NCBI GenBank assembly: GCA_035708085.1 | Contig: DASSTE010000046.1 | Location: forward strand, 1-63,447 | DNA length: 63,447 nucleotides | DNA from: DASSBR01 sp035708085 | Lineage (GTDB): Bacteria; Pseudomonadota; Gammaproteobacteria; Natronospirales; DASSBR01 | Direction of reading: 5' to 3' | In this document: in pieces, positions 28,090-37,090 of the stretch | Layout: each line of letters begins with the position of its first letter | How positions within the stretch are numbered: the first letter of the stretch is position 1 | Program-made: the position numbers and the translations under genes | Notes under the pieces: model-generated | Told to the model about the DNA's origin: nothing | Databases searched by the model: none | What the model saw: the letters and a program-made list of their open reading frames with translations, nothing else

Positions 28090-30438
28090 TCAGTCGAAAG
28101 GTTGTGCAACCGTGAACTGGAAAACCTCGCGCGCATAATCCGGCGCGCTGCCGATCGGCCAGCCAAGGCTCACTTTCATGACTCCGAGCGGCGTCACGAA
28201 CATACCGGCAACACCGAATGATTCGTACAACTTGTTGAACTGGAAATCGCCCGGTTCGGCGAATGCATTACCAGCATCGACAAAAAAGCTGAATCGCGAC
28301 GACGGTGAGCCCGCGCCACCCACGCCCAGGATCGACGGGATGATGATTTCATTCTGCGCATAGAACTCGAAGTTGCCTCCCGACGGATAGCCGTTGCTGT
28401 CGAGCGGCCCGAGGTAGCCACCCTTGTACCCGCGCACGGTATCCGCGCCGCCGACGAAAAAGTGCTCGTTCGGCGGTACAGTATGCGAGTCCCCGTAGGT
28501 TTTGTTAAGCCCGACCGCGGCATGCAGCCGGTACAGGAAGCCGCCGCCGATCGGCACGAGGTCTGTCGATTCAAAGCTGAATTGATAATACTTTACGTCG
28601 CTGACGGGCGTGGCAATATCCAGACCGAATTTTTGCTGATTGCCTCGAGACGCAAACAGCGCGCGATTCAATGTGCGATGGGTCCAGCCGGTAATCAAGT
28701 CCAGCTGGCGGTAGCGGATGGCCGGTCCCAGAATAGTCTGGTACACGTCGCCATTGTTCGGATCCGAGGCAAAATCAATATATTCCTGCGAACTGCCGAA
28801 CTTGTTGGTCACCAGGTCCGTATTGCTCGCACTGCCCCCCAGAATAAAGCTGTCGAACTCTGACATCGGGATGCCGTAGGTCAGACTCAAACCGTAGGAC
28901 TTTGTATCCAGCGGCGAACTGTTCAGAATCAGCTCCGAACTGTGCTGGTAGTACAGCCGCGTAGTTCGCGACACGCCGTTAACGGTGGCATAAGGCTTCG
29001 TGAACGAAATGTCATACAACTCGCTGATCTGGCTCGTGTAGAGACTCAGGTTGACGATATCACCCTCGCCGAGGAAATTGTTGTGCTGGATCTGGCCGTT
29101 CAGCGACACGCCGAAGTACTGTGAGTAACCGACGGCGAAGATGAACTTGCCGGCCTGCCGCGCCGTCAGGTCGTAATTCAGATCGACGAGGTCCGGTGAA
29201 CCGGGCACCGGATCGGTACTTTCCTTGACGTCCTTGACCATCCGCAGGTTCTGCAGGCGGAACTTGGACAGCTTCAGATCGACGTTCGACAGCCAGGTGC
29301 CTTCCATCTGGCGCATATTGCGGCGGAACACCACATCGTCGGTATCGGGCATGCCGTTGAAATTGATGTGCCGGACGTAAACGCGCTTGCCGGGCTGAAC
29401 GTAGAACGTCACGTCGACCTGGTGCGTCTTGCGGTCGACGTCGGGGATCGGGTTGATCTTGGCGAAAGCAAAGCCTTTATTGCCGAGCACGTCGCCCATC
29501 AGGTTGGCGCTCGCCGTCGCCCGCCCCATCGAGAACGTCATGCCCGGCTGCGCGAACACGAGCTGTCTGAGTTTCTTCTCGGGCAGGATCAGCTGGCCGG
29601 CGAACTTGATCTTCCGAACCTTGTACACCTCGCCTTCGTGAATGTTGATCGTGATGTAGATGTGCTTGTGGTTCGGGGAAATGGTGATCTGCACCGAGTT
29701 GATGTGGAAATCCGCATAGCCGCGATCCATGTAATACGAACGCAGCGATTCGAGGTCGCCGGACAGCGTCTCGCGGACGTACTTGTTGCTGCTCTGGAAC
29801 AGCGAGAACCAGTGCGTCGGCTGCAGCTTGAACTGATCCAGCAGCGTGGCGTCGTCGAACACGGTGTTGCCGACGATGTTGATCGACTTGATCGTCGTAT
29901 CGACGCCCTCGGAGATGTTGATCGTGATGTCGACGCGGTTGTTGCCGATGTTGCGCACGTGCGTGTCGATCTTGACGCTGTACTTGCCGTGGCTGAAATA
30001 GGCGCGATTCAGTTCCTGAACCGCGTCCTTCAGCACCGACCGGCTGAAAATCCGGCCCTTGGCCAATCCAACCTTTTTCAGCGACTTGTCGAGATCCTCA
30101 GTCTTGATCGCCTTGTTGCCGACGATGGTGAAGTTCGCAATCGACGGCCGCTCCTTGACGTCGACGATCAGCGTATTGCCGCTGCGCCGCATCTGGATAT
30201 TTTCGAAGAACCCGGTCTGGTACAACGCCTTGATCGCGTTGCGAATGCGCGCAGCATTCACCTGGTCGCCCACACTGATCGGCAGGTACGTGTAAAGGGT
30301 TCCGGTCGAGATACGCTGCAATCCGTGCACTTCGATATTTTGAACGGTGAATGTTTCGTCGGCCGCGAACGCCGGCGTAAGCACGGCGCCGATCATGAGC
30401 ACGGCGAGAATCAGGCGCAGGGCGCGTAAAAAAGGCAA
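28090..30438 (-). CDS. bamA: Outer membrane protein assembly factor BamA
   Basis: A 782-residue Omp85 protein that inserts beta-barrels in the outer membrane. Signal peptide, five POTRA domains (about 25-410; for example TVQNIEVHGLQRIS), and a C-terminal barrel with the conserved VRGYKGG motif of loop 6 are visible, ending in a terminal aromatic strand (FQFTVAQPF). No suitable ATG exists at the N-terminus; TTG at 30438, seven bases after GGAG, is the probable start. It lies just after rseP. Confidence 0.97.
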   Translation of the reverse strand: MPFLRALRLILAVLMIGAVLTPAFAADETFTVQNIEVHGLQRISTGTLYTYLPISVGDQVNAARIRNAIKALYQTGFFENIQMRRSGNTLIVDVKERPSIANFTIVGNKAIKTEDLDKSLKKVGLAKGRIFSRSVLKDAVQELNRAYFSHGKYSVKIDTHVRNIGNNRVDITINISEGVDTTIKSINIVGNTVFDDATLLDQFKLQPTHWFSLFQSSNKYVRETLSGDLESLRSYYMDRGYADFHINSVQITISPNHKHIYITINIHEGEVYKVRKIKFAGQLILPEKKLRQLVFAQPGMTFSMGRATASANLMGDVLGNKGFAFAKINPIPDVDRKTHQVDVTFYVQPGKRVYVRHINFNGMPDTDDVVFRRNMRQMEGTWLSNVDLKLSKFRLQNLRMVKDVKESTDPVPGSPDLVDLNYDLTARQAGKFIFAVGYSQYFGVSLNGQIQHNNFLGEGDIVNLSLYTSQISELYDISFTKPYATVNGVSRTTRLYYQHSSELILNSSPLDTKSYGLSLTYGIPMSEFDSFILGGSASNTDLVTNKFGSSQEYIDFASDPNNGDVYQTILGPAIRYRQLDLITGWTHRTLNRALFASRGNQQKFGLDIATPVSDVKYYQFSFESTDLVPIGGGFLYRLHAAVGLNKTYGDSHTVPPNEHFFVGGADTVRGYKGGYLGPLDSNGYPSGGNFEFYAQNEIIIPSILGVGGAGSPSSRFSFFVDAGNAFAEPGDFQFNKLYESFGVAGMFVTPLGVMKVSLGWPIGSAPDYAREVFQFTVAQPFD

Positions 30439-30449
30439 TCCGGATCTCC

Positions 30450-31826
30450 TTACCCCGCGATGCGGGTTAAATCGTTGAATACGGTAAAACTGAGCAGTGC
30501 CAGCAGCAGCGTGATGCCGATCTGCTGGCCGAGCATCTGACTGCGCAGCGACAGCGGGCGGCCCTTGATCCATTCGATCGCGCAGTAGAGCAACTGGCCT
30601 CCGTCCAGCATCGGAATCGGAAACAGGTTGGCGATCCCCAGGCTGATGCTGATCAGCGCGAGAAACGTTACGAATGCCGTCAGGCCGGCACTCGCGGCAC
30701 TGCCGGCATACTGCGCGATGCCGACCGGTCCCATCAGGCTCTTCCACGAGACCTGCCCGACAATCATTCCCCAGATCGTCTTGAGCGTCAGCCACGAAAA
30801 CTGGCCGGTCTGGCCGAATGCGCGGGCAAGCGCGGGCAGAGGCGCGTATTGCTGAATGGTGAACATCCGGTCGTGGAACCCGGGCGGCACTCGCGCCGCC
30901 GCGCCGATATGGCCAATGCGCTGCCCGTGTTGGCCCCCCTGGATGACGCCGATGTGCAAATGCAGCTTGAGGCGGCTGCCATTGCGAATGACGGTCACCG
31001 GCACGGTTTGATCCGGCCGCTGCTGGATAAACTGCACCCACTGATGCCAGTTTTTGATCGCCTGCCCGCCGCTTTCGACAACCTTGTCGCCCACCTGCAG
31101 GCCGGCCAAGGCTGCCGGGCCGTTATCGACCACCTGGCCCAGTACCGCCGGCACCGTCGGTCGCCAGATCGTCAGGCCCAGGCCCGGCAGCAGCTTGCCC
31201 GGCTTGGTCAGGTCCTTGCTGCTTTCTTCCGGCTGCAACTCAAGCGTCCGCGACGCCCCCTGCGGTGGTTTCACTTTCACGAACAGCGGCCCGCCGTTCA
31301 TGACACCATTGATCAGCCCCAGCTCCACGGCCTGCCAGGTCGGCGTCGCCGCGCCGCCGACCGCAACGATTTCATCGCCCTTGCTGATGCCGGCCTCGGC
31401 GGCGGGCGAATGCGGCGTCACGACGCCGACCACCGGCCGCAAGCCCGGCACGCCGGTCATAAACACGGCCCAGTAGCAGATCACCGCAAGCAGCAGGTTG
31501 AAGCCGGGTCCGGCGAACAGAATCGCCGCGCGCTTCGGCAACGGCTGGCGGTTGAAGGCTCGATGCTGTTCGGACGCATCGACCTCTCCCTCGCGCTCGT
31601 CAAGCATCTTGCAGTAGCCGCCGAGCGGGATTGGCGCGATGGCGTACTCTGTCCGGTCGGCGCCGCCGCCATGCCACATCACCAGCGGCTTGCCGAAGCC
31701 GATCGAGAACCGCAGTACCTTGACCCCCAGCAAGCGCGCGATCAGGAAATGGCCGTACTCGTGCACGGTAATCAGCACGCCGATCGCCAGCAGAAACGAT
31801 CCGATTGTGATCAGCGTGTTGAGCAT
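30450..31826 (-). CDS. rseP: Site-2 protease RseP
   Basis: A 458-residue inner-membrane zinc protease that cleaves RseA after site-1 cleavage and so frees RpoE, whose locus is also in this window. HEYGH zinc motif at residues 22-26, two PDZ domains (around GDEIVAVGGA and GDKVVESGGQ), and the third zinc ligand motif MLDGGQLLY are seen. The start ATG at 31826 matches the family. Usually dxr sits just upstream, but here cdsA does. Confidence 0.97.
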   Translation of the reverse strand: MLNTLITIGSFLLAIGVLITVHEYGHFLIARLLGVKVLRFSIGFGKPLVMWHGGGADRTEYAIAPIPLGGYCKMLDEREGEVDASEQHRAFNRQPLPKRAAILFAGPGFNLLLAVICYWAVFMTGVPGLRPVVGVVTPHSPAAEAGISKGDEIVAVGGAATPTWQAVELGLINGVMNGGPLFVKVKPPQGASRTLELQPEESSKDLTKPGKLLPGLGLTIWRPTVPAVLGQVVDNGPAALAGLQVGDKVVESGGQAIKNWHQWVQFIQQRPDQTVPVTVIRNGSRLKLHLHIGVIQGGQHGQRIGHIGAAARVPPGFHDRMFTIQQYAPLPALARAFGQTGQFSWLTLKTIWGMIVGQVSWKSLMGPVGIAQYAGSAASAGLTAFVTFLALISISLGIANLFPIPMLDGGQLLYCAIEWIKGRPLSLRSQMLGQQIGITLLLALLSFTVFNDLTRIAG

Positions 31827-31920
31827 GGACTCGATTTGGGAATCATCGTTTAGGTCAGGTTGCGGCGTCGGGCCGGCTGCCGAGCATGCCAGATTTCGAC
31901 AGCCAACGCATGTAAATCGT

Positions 31921-32739
31921 TCATAACGACAGCGCCCAAAGGCAGACATAGAAGACCGGCGCGGCAGCGCTCAGGCTGTCGAATCGGTCAAGTACGCCTC
32001 CATGGCCGGGGAAAATGTTGCCGCTGTCCTTAATGCCGATCAGGCGTTTGAACAGGCTCTCGCTCAGGTCCCCGATGATAGAGAATATCGCCGTCAGGAT
32101 ACAGATGGGCACGAAATACTGCAGCGGCCAGCCGAAGTACAGCCCGCCACCGACGCCGGCGATCGCTGCGGAAATCAGGCCTCCGGCGACACCTTCCCAG
32201 GTTTTGCCGGGGCTGATGCGCGGTGCGAGGCGGCGACGGCCCCACAGCCGGCCGGCGGCATAGGCGCCGCTGTCCGCGACCCAGATCAACAGCAGCAGGA
32301 AGAACAGCCGCGCCGTGCCGTCGGCCATGCCACGCAGGCCCACCACGGCCTCCCAGGCCGGTACAAGCGTCAGCAGGCCGCACAGGCCGATCAGCGTGGA
32401 AGACATGCCGGCGGCGCGACCGCCGTCGCGGCCTACGCCGTAGCTAACCAGGCCGACCGTGACCAGCAGCCACCAGGCGATGCCGACCGCGATTACCGCC
32501 GCGGCGAAATCGGGAATTTGCAGGGTGAATCCGCAGAGGACCAGAAAAGCGGTCGTCAGCAGCAAGTAGAGAGACTTGGCGGATGCTGGGGCATAGCCGG
32601 CAAAGGCCGTCCATTCCCATGCGCCCGCCAGCACCACGGCGCCGAGCACGCCGCCCACGACGCCCCGCGGCGCAAACAGCGCCAGCGCGACAATGACCGG
32701 AATTGCGATCAGCGCCGTTAGCAGCCGTTGCTTCAGCAT
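31921..32739 (-). CDS. cdsA: Phosphatidate cytidylyltransferase
   Basis: A 272-residue multi-pass enzyme that makes CDP-diacylglycerol for phospholipid synthesis. The signature near the C-terminus, SESLFKRLIGIKDSGNIFPGHGGVLDRFDSL, is clear though spread beyond one motif; ISPGKTWEG is also typical. About eight membrane helices. It directly follows frr, with no uppS between them. Confidence 0.97.
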   Translation of the reverse strand: MLKQRLLTALIAIPVIVALALFAPRGVVGGVLGAVVLAGAWEWTAFAGYAPASAKSLYLLLTTAFLVLCGFTLQIPDFAAAVIAVGIAWWLLVTVGLVSYGVGRDGGRAAGMSSTLIGLCGLLTLVPAWEAVVGLRGMADGTARLFFLLLLIWVADSGAYAAGRLWGRRRLAPRISPGKTWEGVAGGLISAAIAGVGGGLYFGWPLQYFVPICILTAIFSIIGDLSESLFKRLIGIKDSGNIFPGHGGVLDRFDSLSAAAPVFYVCLWALSL

Positions 32740-32763
32740 CGGTCAGCGTGCGGAAACGAAGTA

Positions 32764-32793
32764 GCTGAAAAAGTCATGGATGGCTTTTTCAGC
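32764..32793. repeat. Perfect palindrome between frr and cdsA
   Basis: Ten-base arms GCTGAAAAAG and CTTTTTCAGC around a 10-base loop. On the minus strand the right arm contains a T-run, so it might weakly terminate frr transcription. It occupies the position where uppS normally lies. A smaller GTGGC/GCCAC hairpin sits beside it at 32797-32809. Confidence 0.75.
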
Positions 32794-32809
32794 ACAGGTG
32801 GCCAAGCCA

Positions 32810-33367
32810 CTATACCTCCAGCAGCTCGGCTTCCTTGTCCGCCAGTATTGCGTCGATATCGGCGACGGCGCGGTCGGTCAGCTTCTGGATTTCTTCCTGA
32901 CCACGGCGCTCGTCGTCCTCGCTGATGTCCTTGTCCTTGAGCAGCGACTTGAGGTCCGCCAGCGCATCGCGGCGGATGTTGCGCACCGCCACGCGCGCAC
33001 TCTCCGCTTCGCCACGCACCACGCGTACCAGTTCGCGGCGGCGCTCCTCGGTCAACGGCGGTAGCGGCACGCGGATCACGTTGCCGGCCGTGGCCGGGTT
33101 GAGCCCCATGTCCGCCGTCATGATCGCCTTCTCGACGACCGGCACCATATTCTTTTCCCAAGGCGTGACCGTCAGCGTGCGTGAATCGCCCACGCCGACG
33201 TTGGCGACCTGGTTGATCGGCACGTCGTTGCCGTAATACGGCACCATTACGTGGTCCAGCAGGCTGGTATGCGCGCGCCCGGTGCGGACCTTCGCGAGAT
33301 CCTCCCTATACGACGCGATCGACTTCTTCATCCGGTCGCCGGCGTCTTTCTTGATGTCGTCCAGCAT
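32810..33367 (-). CDS. frr: Ribosome recycling factor
   Basis: A 185-residue tRNA-shaped factor that splits post-termination ribosomes with EF-G. Seen: KVRTGRAHTSLLDHV, LTVTPWEKNMV, LPPLTEERRRELV and VRNIRRDALADLK, all hallmark segments. It follows pyrH by four bases. Confidence 0.98.
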   Translation of the reverse strand: MLDDIKKDAGDRMKKSIASYREDLAKVRTGRAHTSLLDHVMVPYYGNDVPINQVANVGVGDSRTLTVTPWEKNMVPVVEKAIMTADMGLNPATAGNVIRVPLPPLTEERRRELVRVVRGEAESARVAVRNIRRDALADLKSLLKDKDISEDDERRGQEEIQKLTDRAVADIDAILADKEAELLEV

Positions 33368-33371
33368 GGTT

Positions 33372-34133
33372 CTATTCTCCGTTGTCGACGGTCGTGCCGA
33401 TGTCGCGCGCGCCGCAGACGATCCTCAGCAGATCGCCGGGGTGATTGAGGTCGAAAACCCTGAGCGGCAGATTGTGGTCGCGACACATCACGATCGCTGT
33501 CGCGTCCATCACCCCGAGCTTGTCGGCCAGCACCCGGTCGAAGGTGAGGCGTTCGTAGCGCACCGCATCCGGGTGCTTTTTCGGGTCCGCCGAATATACC
33601 CCGTCGACCTTGGTGGCCTTGAGCAGCAATTCGGCATTGACCTCAATGGCGCGCAGCGAAGCGGCGGTATCGGTGGTAAAAAATGGATTGCCGGTACCGG
33701 CCGCAAAAATCACCACCCGACCCTTTTCGAGATGCCGGACCGCGCGGCGGCGAATGTAATCTTCGCACACCTCATTGATCCGCACCGCCGACATCACGCG
33801 CACATGCACGCCGGCGCGTTCCAGCGCATCCTGCATGGCGAGCGCGTTCATCACCGTCGCCAGCATGCCCATGTGGTCGCCGGTCACGCGATCGAGGCCG
33901 GCGTCGGCGAGTCCCGCGCCGCGAAAGATATTGCCGCCGCCGATGACGACACCGATTTCGACACCGAGCGCTGCGACATCGCGAATTTCGGCCGCGATGC
34001 GCTTGATGACTTTGGGATCGATGCCGTAGTCGGCGTCGCCCATCAGGGCTTCGCCGCTCAGCTTGAGCAGAATCCGCTGATATTCAGCCCCCGGCGGCTG
34101 TGCGCTTGAGCCACCAACGGATTCGCTTACCAC
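33372..34133 (-). CDS. pyrH: Uridylate kinase PyrH
   Basis: A 253-residue UMP kinase of the amino-acid-kinase fold. Seen: YQRILLKLSGEALMGD, the glycine-rich VVIGGGNIFRGAG, GTGNPFFTTDTAA, and DGVYSADPKKHP. The start codon is GTG at 34133, sharing a G with the tsf stop (TAGTG). The N-terminus has an extra 15 or so polar residues before the family core, so a later start cannot be excluded. Confidence 0.96.
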   Translation of the reverse strand: MVSESVGGSSAQPPGAEYQRILLKLSGEALMGDADYGIDPKVIKRIAAEIRDVAALGVEIGVVIGGGNIFRGAGLADAGLDRVTGDHMGMLATVMNALAMQDALERAGVHVRVMSAVRINEVCEDYIRRRAVRHLEKGRVVIFAAGTGNPFFTTDTAASLRAIEVNAELLLKATKVDGVYSADPKKHPDAVRYERLTFDRVLADKLGVMDATAIVMCRDHNLPLRVFDLNHPGDLLRIVCGARDIGTTVDNGE

Positions 34134-35011
34134 TAATCCTTTCCTTTGACCTGGGCCATGACTTCGTCGGCGAAATTCTCGGCCTTCTTCTCAATGCCTT
34201 CGCCGACTTCAAAGCGGACAAACTGAAGCACCTTGGCATTGGCCTCGATCAGCAGCTTACCGACCTTCTTGTCCGGATCCTTGACGAACGGCTGGCCGAC
34301 CAGCGCCACTTCGTTGAGGAACTTCTGCATCCGGCCCTCGACCATCTTCTCGATGATGTTGTCCGGCTTGCCACTTTCGGCTGCCTGCGCCGCGACGATC
34401 TCGCGCTCCTTGGCGATAGTCTCGGCCGGCACGTCTTCCGGCTTCACGCAGACCGGCCGGCTCGCGGCGATGTGCATCGCAATGTCGCGCGCCAGCGTCT
34501 CATCGCCGCCCTCGATTTCAACGAGGACACCGATTCGATCGCCGTGCAGGTAAGCGCCGATATGGTTGTTGCCGACAATGCTCGCCACGCGACGCAACTG
34601 TACATTTTCGCCGACGGTGGCGACGAGCCACTGGCGCCCTTCCTCAACCGTCTTGCCGTATTCAGTCTCGGCTGCTTTCAGTGCCTCGACATCATTTACT
34701 TCACCATTTAATGCGGTCCTGGCAGTCACATCGGCAAACTGGCGAAAGTTTTCATCCTTCGCAACAAAGTCGGTTTCCGAATTGATCTCGACCAGCACTG
34801 CCTTGCCCTCACGCTGGGCAAGCACAATGCAGCCTTCGGCAGCCACGCGGCCGGCCTTCTTGTCGGCTTTCGCGAGCCCGCTCTTGCGCATTTCCTCGAC
34901 CGCGGCGTCGAGATCGCCGCCGGTCGCGACCAGCGCCTTCTTGCACTCCATCATGCCGGCCCCGGTGCGTTCGCGCAGTTCCTTGACCAGTTTGGCGGAA
35001 ATATCAGCCAT
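34133..35011 (-). CDS. tsf: Elongation factor Ts
   Basis: A 292-residue nucleotide-exchange factor for EF-Tu. UBA-like N-terminus (ISAKLVKELRERTGAGMMECKKAL), the EF-Tu binding segment SETDFVAKDENFRQFA, and a long core are seen. Of two adjacent ATG codons, the second (35011) has better spacing from AGGAG. A heptad repeat separates it from rpsB. Confidence 0.97.
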   Translation of the reverse strand: MADISAKLVKELRERTGAGMMECKKALVATGGDLDAAVEEMRKSGLAKADKKAGRVAAEGCIVLAQREGKAVLVEINSETDFVAKDENFRQFADVTARTALNGEVNDVEALKAAETEYGKTVEEGRQWLVATVGENVQLRRVASIVGNNHIGAYLHGDRIGVLVEIEGGDETLARDIAMHIAASRPVCVKPEDVPAETIAKEREIVAAQAAESGKPDNIIEKMVEGRMQKFLNEVALVGQPFVKDPDKKVGKLLIEANAKVLQFVRFEVGEGIEKKAENFADEVMAQVKGKD

Positions 35012-35025
35012 CATTTCTCCTCATC

Positions 35026-35106
35026 GGTAAAAGGTAAAAGGTTAAAGGCAAGAGTTAAGGGCAGGTTCCCGACCTTTCACCCTTAACCGTTTAACCCTTT
35101 ACCCTC
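35026..35106. repeat. GGTAAAA/GGTTAAG-type heptad inverted repeat between rpsB and tsf
   Basis: The left array (35026-35061, starting GGTAAAAGGTAAAAGGTTAA) and the opposite-sense array (35073-35106, starting CCTTTCACCCTTAACC) flank an 11-base loop. Units are 7 bases. The rpsB stop (35083-35085) and its last six residues (GKGLNG) are encoded by the right array. The left array ends about 14 bases before the tsf start, with AGGAG preserved between them. Confidence 0.9.
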
Positions 35107-36120
35107 TTTTGCCGCGTCTTCGCCAGCCTCGCCCTGATCCTCGACTGCCGGCGCCTCGCGGGCAGGCTCGGTGGTGGCAGGCTCGTCCTTCGAGGCCGTA
35201 GTGGTCTCGGCTTCGGCGTCTTCGGCAGCAGCCGCACCGGCATCGACGACTTCAGTCGCGGGTTCGGCTTCGGTCGCTTCGCCTTCAGCCTTGTTCGCCG
35301 CCGTCTTTTTGCCGGTGCGCTTCTTCGCCGGCTTGGGCGCGGCCTTCCGGGCGGACTTGCGTCCCGGCGCCTTGCCAGTGGGGTTGCCTTCCTCGTCCAG
35401 CTCGACGAACTCATCGCCCTCGCCGCCGATCTGAGGCATCATTTCGCGGCCCAGCAGCACGGCATCGGCCACGCCGGCCGCGTAAAGCTGAATGGCGCGA
35501 ATGGCGTCATCGTTGCCGGGGATGACGTAGTCAATGCCGTCCGGCGAATTGTTGGTGTCGACGACCGCGATAATCGGGATGCCAAGCTTGTTCGCCTCGC
35601 GCACTGCGATCTTTTCGTAACCGACATCGATCACGAACAGCGCGTCCGGCAGCCCTGTCATGTCCTTGATGCCGCCGAGACTGCGCTCGAGCTTGGACAT
35701 CTCGCGGCGCAGGCCGACGACTTCCTTCTTGACCAGCCGGTCGAACGTGCCGTCGGCAGCCATCGTCTCGAGCTCCGCCAGGCGCTTGATCGACTGGCGC
35801 ACGGTCTTGTAGTTGGTCAGCATGCCGCCCAGCCAGCGGTGGTTGACGTAAGGCATGCCGCAGCGCTCTGCTTCCTTGACGATGGTATCGCCCGCCGCCC
35901 GCTTGGTGCCGACGAACAGGATCGTGCCGCCGTCGGAAACCAGCTTCGAGACGTAGTTCATCGCCTCGTTATAGGCGGGCAACGTCTTTTCAAGGTTGAG
36001 GATGTGAATTTTGCTGCGATGACCGAAGATGTAGGGGGCCATCTTCGGGTTCCAGAAACGCGTCTGGTGGCCGAAATGCACACCGCATTCCAGCATCTGG
36101 CGCATGGATACGTTCGCCAT
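35083..36120 (-). CDS. rpsB: Small ribosomal subunit protein uS2 with long C-terminal extension
   Basis: A 345-residue protein. The S2 core (MANVSMRQMLECGVHFGHQT, FWNPKMAPYIF, VNHRWLGGMLTNYKT, PDALFVIDVGYEKIAVREA) ends near residue 240, the length of E. coli S2. About 105 extra residues follow: first Lys/Arg/Ala-rich (KSARKAAPKPAKKRTGKK), then Glu/Ala/Thr-rich acidic. The final GKGLNG comes from a heptad repeat. The start is set by homology; the upstream frame lies in the leader. Confidence 0.97.
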   Translation of the reverse strand: MANVSMRQMLECGVHFGHQTRFWNPKMAPYIFGHRSKIHILNLEKTLPAYNEAMNYVSKLVSDGGTILFVGTKRAAGDTIVKEAERCGMPYVNHRWLGGMLTNYKTVRQSIKRLAELETMAADGTFDRLVKKEVVGLRREMSKLERSLGGIKDMTGLPDALFVIDVGYEKIAVREANKLGIPIIAVVDTNNSPDGIDYVIPGNDDAIRAIQLYAAGVADAVLLGREMMPQIGGEGDEFVELDEEGNPTGKAPGRKSARKAAPKPAKKRTGKKTAANKAEGEATEAEPATEVVDAGAAAAEDAEAETTTASKDEPATTEPAREAPAVEDQGEAGEDAAKEGKGLNG

Positions 36121-36272
36121 GATCTTCAAGCTCCTGATTTGGGGTTGAGCCTCCATACGTCCCATGCCGCAACTCCGTTCGGGACGGAGCACCCGGCGAC
36201 ATGTGCCGGCGTATGTGAGAAGTTAATAACGACGCGGGTTATCCCGCCGACGTTTGCTAAAAAAGAGCGCGC
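36121..36272 (-). promoter_or_regulatory. rpsB 5' leader with several hairpins, candidate S2 autoregulatory leader
   Basis: About 150 bases of untranslated RNA are predicted between the promoter and rpsB. It contains stems GGCGGG/CCCGC, CGCCGG/CCGG and CTCCGT/ACGGAG. S2 is known to regulate its own operon in gammaproteobacteria through the leader; assignment to that motif here is inference from position and structure. Confidence 0.4.
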
Positions 36273-36301
36273 TTTATACCATAGCGCGGCTGACTTCTCA
36301 A
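36273..36301 (-). promoter_or_regulatory. Sigma70 promoter of rpsB-tsf
   Basis: On the minus strand TTGAGA (plus 36296-36301) and TATAAA (plus 36273-36278) are exactly 17 bases apart, each 5/6 to consensus. It lies in the divergent rpsB-map gap and almost abuts the map start. Confidence 0.7.
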
Positions 36302-36322
36302 TCCGCCACGTTAGATATCGCC

Positions 36323-37090
36323 ATGCCAGTCACCATCAAAACGCCCGAAGAACAGGACAAAATGCGCGTCGCCGGCCGGCTGGCGGCGGAGCTGCTGGAG
36401 ATGATCGAGCCACATATCCAGCCGGGCGTGACGACCGACGAGATCAACACGATCATCCACGAACACATCGTCAACGTGCAGCACGCGACGCCCGCGCCGC
36501 TCAATTATCGCGGCTTTCCGAAGTCGGTCTGCACCTCGGTCAACCACGTTGTCTGCCACGGCATCCCGAACGACAAGCCGCTCCGGGACGGCGACATCAT
36601 CAATATCGACGTCACCGTGATCAAGGACGGCTGGCATGGCGACACCAGCAAGATGTTCTTTGTCGGCGAGCCGTCGATCAAGGCGCGCCGCGTGGTGGAT
36701 ATCGCCCACGACGCAATGGTCCTGGGTATCGACATGGTCAAGCCGGGCGTGCGCCTTGGCGACATCGGCCACGCGATCCAGCGCTATGTCGAGGGGCTGG
36801 GCTGCTCGGTCGTGCGCGAATACTGCGGCCACGGCATCGGCCGGATTTTCCATGAGGATCCGCAGGTGCTGCATTATGGCGCGCCCGGCACCGGCATGGA
36901 ACTCAAGACAGGCATGACCTTCACGATCGAACCTATGGTCAACGTCGGCAAACGCCACGTCAAGCTGATGCCGGACGGCTGGACGGTCATCACCAAGGAC
37001 CATTCGCTGTCGGCGCAATGGGAACATACGATCCTGGTGACCGACGACGGCCACGAGATTCTGACGATGCGCTCGGGCGGAGAGGTTTAG
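36323..37090 (+). CDS. map: Methionine aminopeptidase type I
   Basis: A 255-residue metalloprotease that removes the initiator Met. Metal ligands lie in INIDVTVIKDGWHGDTS (two Asp), the His in CGHGIGRIFHEDPQ, and Glu in MTFTIEPMV and SAQWEHTILV. The start MPVTIKTPEEQ is at 36323; 23 upstream open codons overlap the rpsB promoter. It is divergent from rpsB. The stop codon is the first base group of a CTAG repeat. Confidence 0.98.
   Translation: MPVTIKTPEEQDKMRVAGRLAAELLEMIEPHIQPGVTTDEINTIIHEHIVNVQHATPAPLNYRGFPKSVCTSVNHVVCHGIPNDKPLRDGDIINIDVTVIKDGWHGDTSKMFFVGEPSIKARRVVDIAHDAMVLGIDMVKPGVRLGDIGHAIQRYVEGLGCSVVREYCGHGIGRIFHEDPQVLHYGAPGTGMELKTGMTFTIEPMVNVGKRHVKLMPDGWTVITKDHSLSAQWEHTILVTDDGHEILTMRSGGEV

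Noticed and set aside
30439..31041. N-terminal extension of bamA into rseP
   Set aside because: Would remove the signal peptide from the N-terminus; the sequence is an rseP shadow.
32764..32793. Transposon end or IS remnant between frr and cdsA
   Set aside because: Only a short palindrome is seen, with no transposase fragment or target duplication, so it is reported as a palindrome only.
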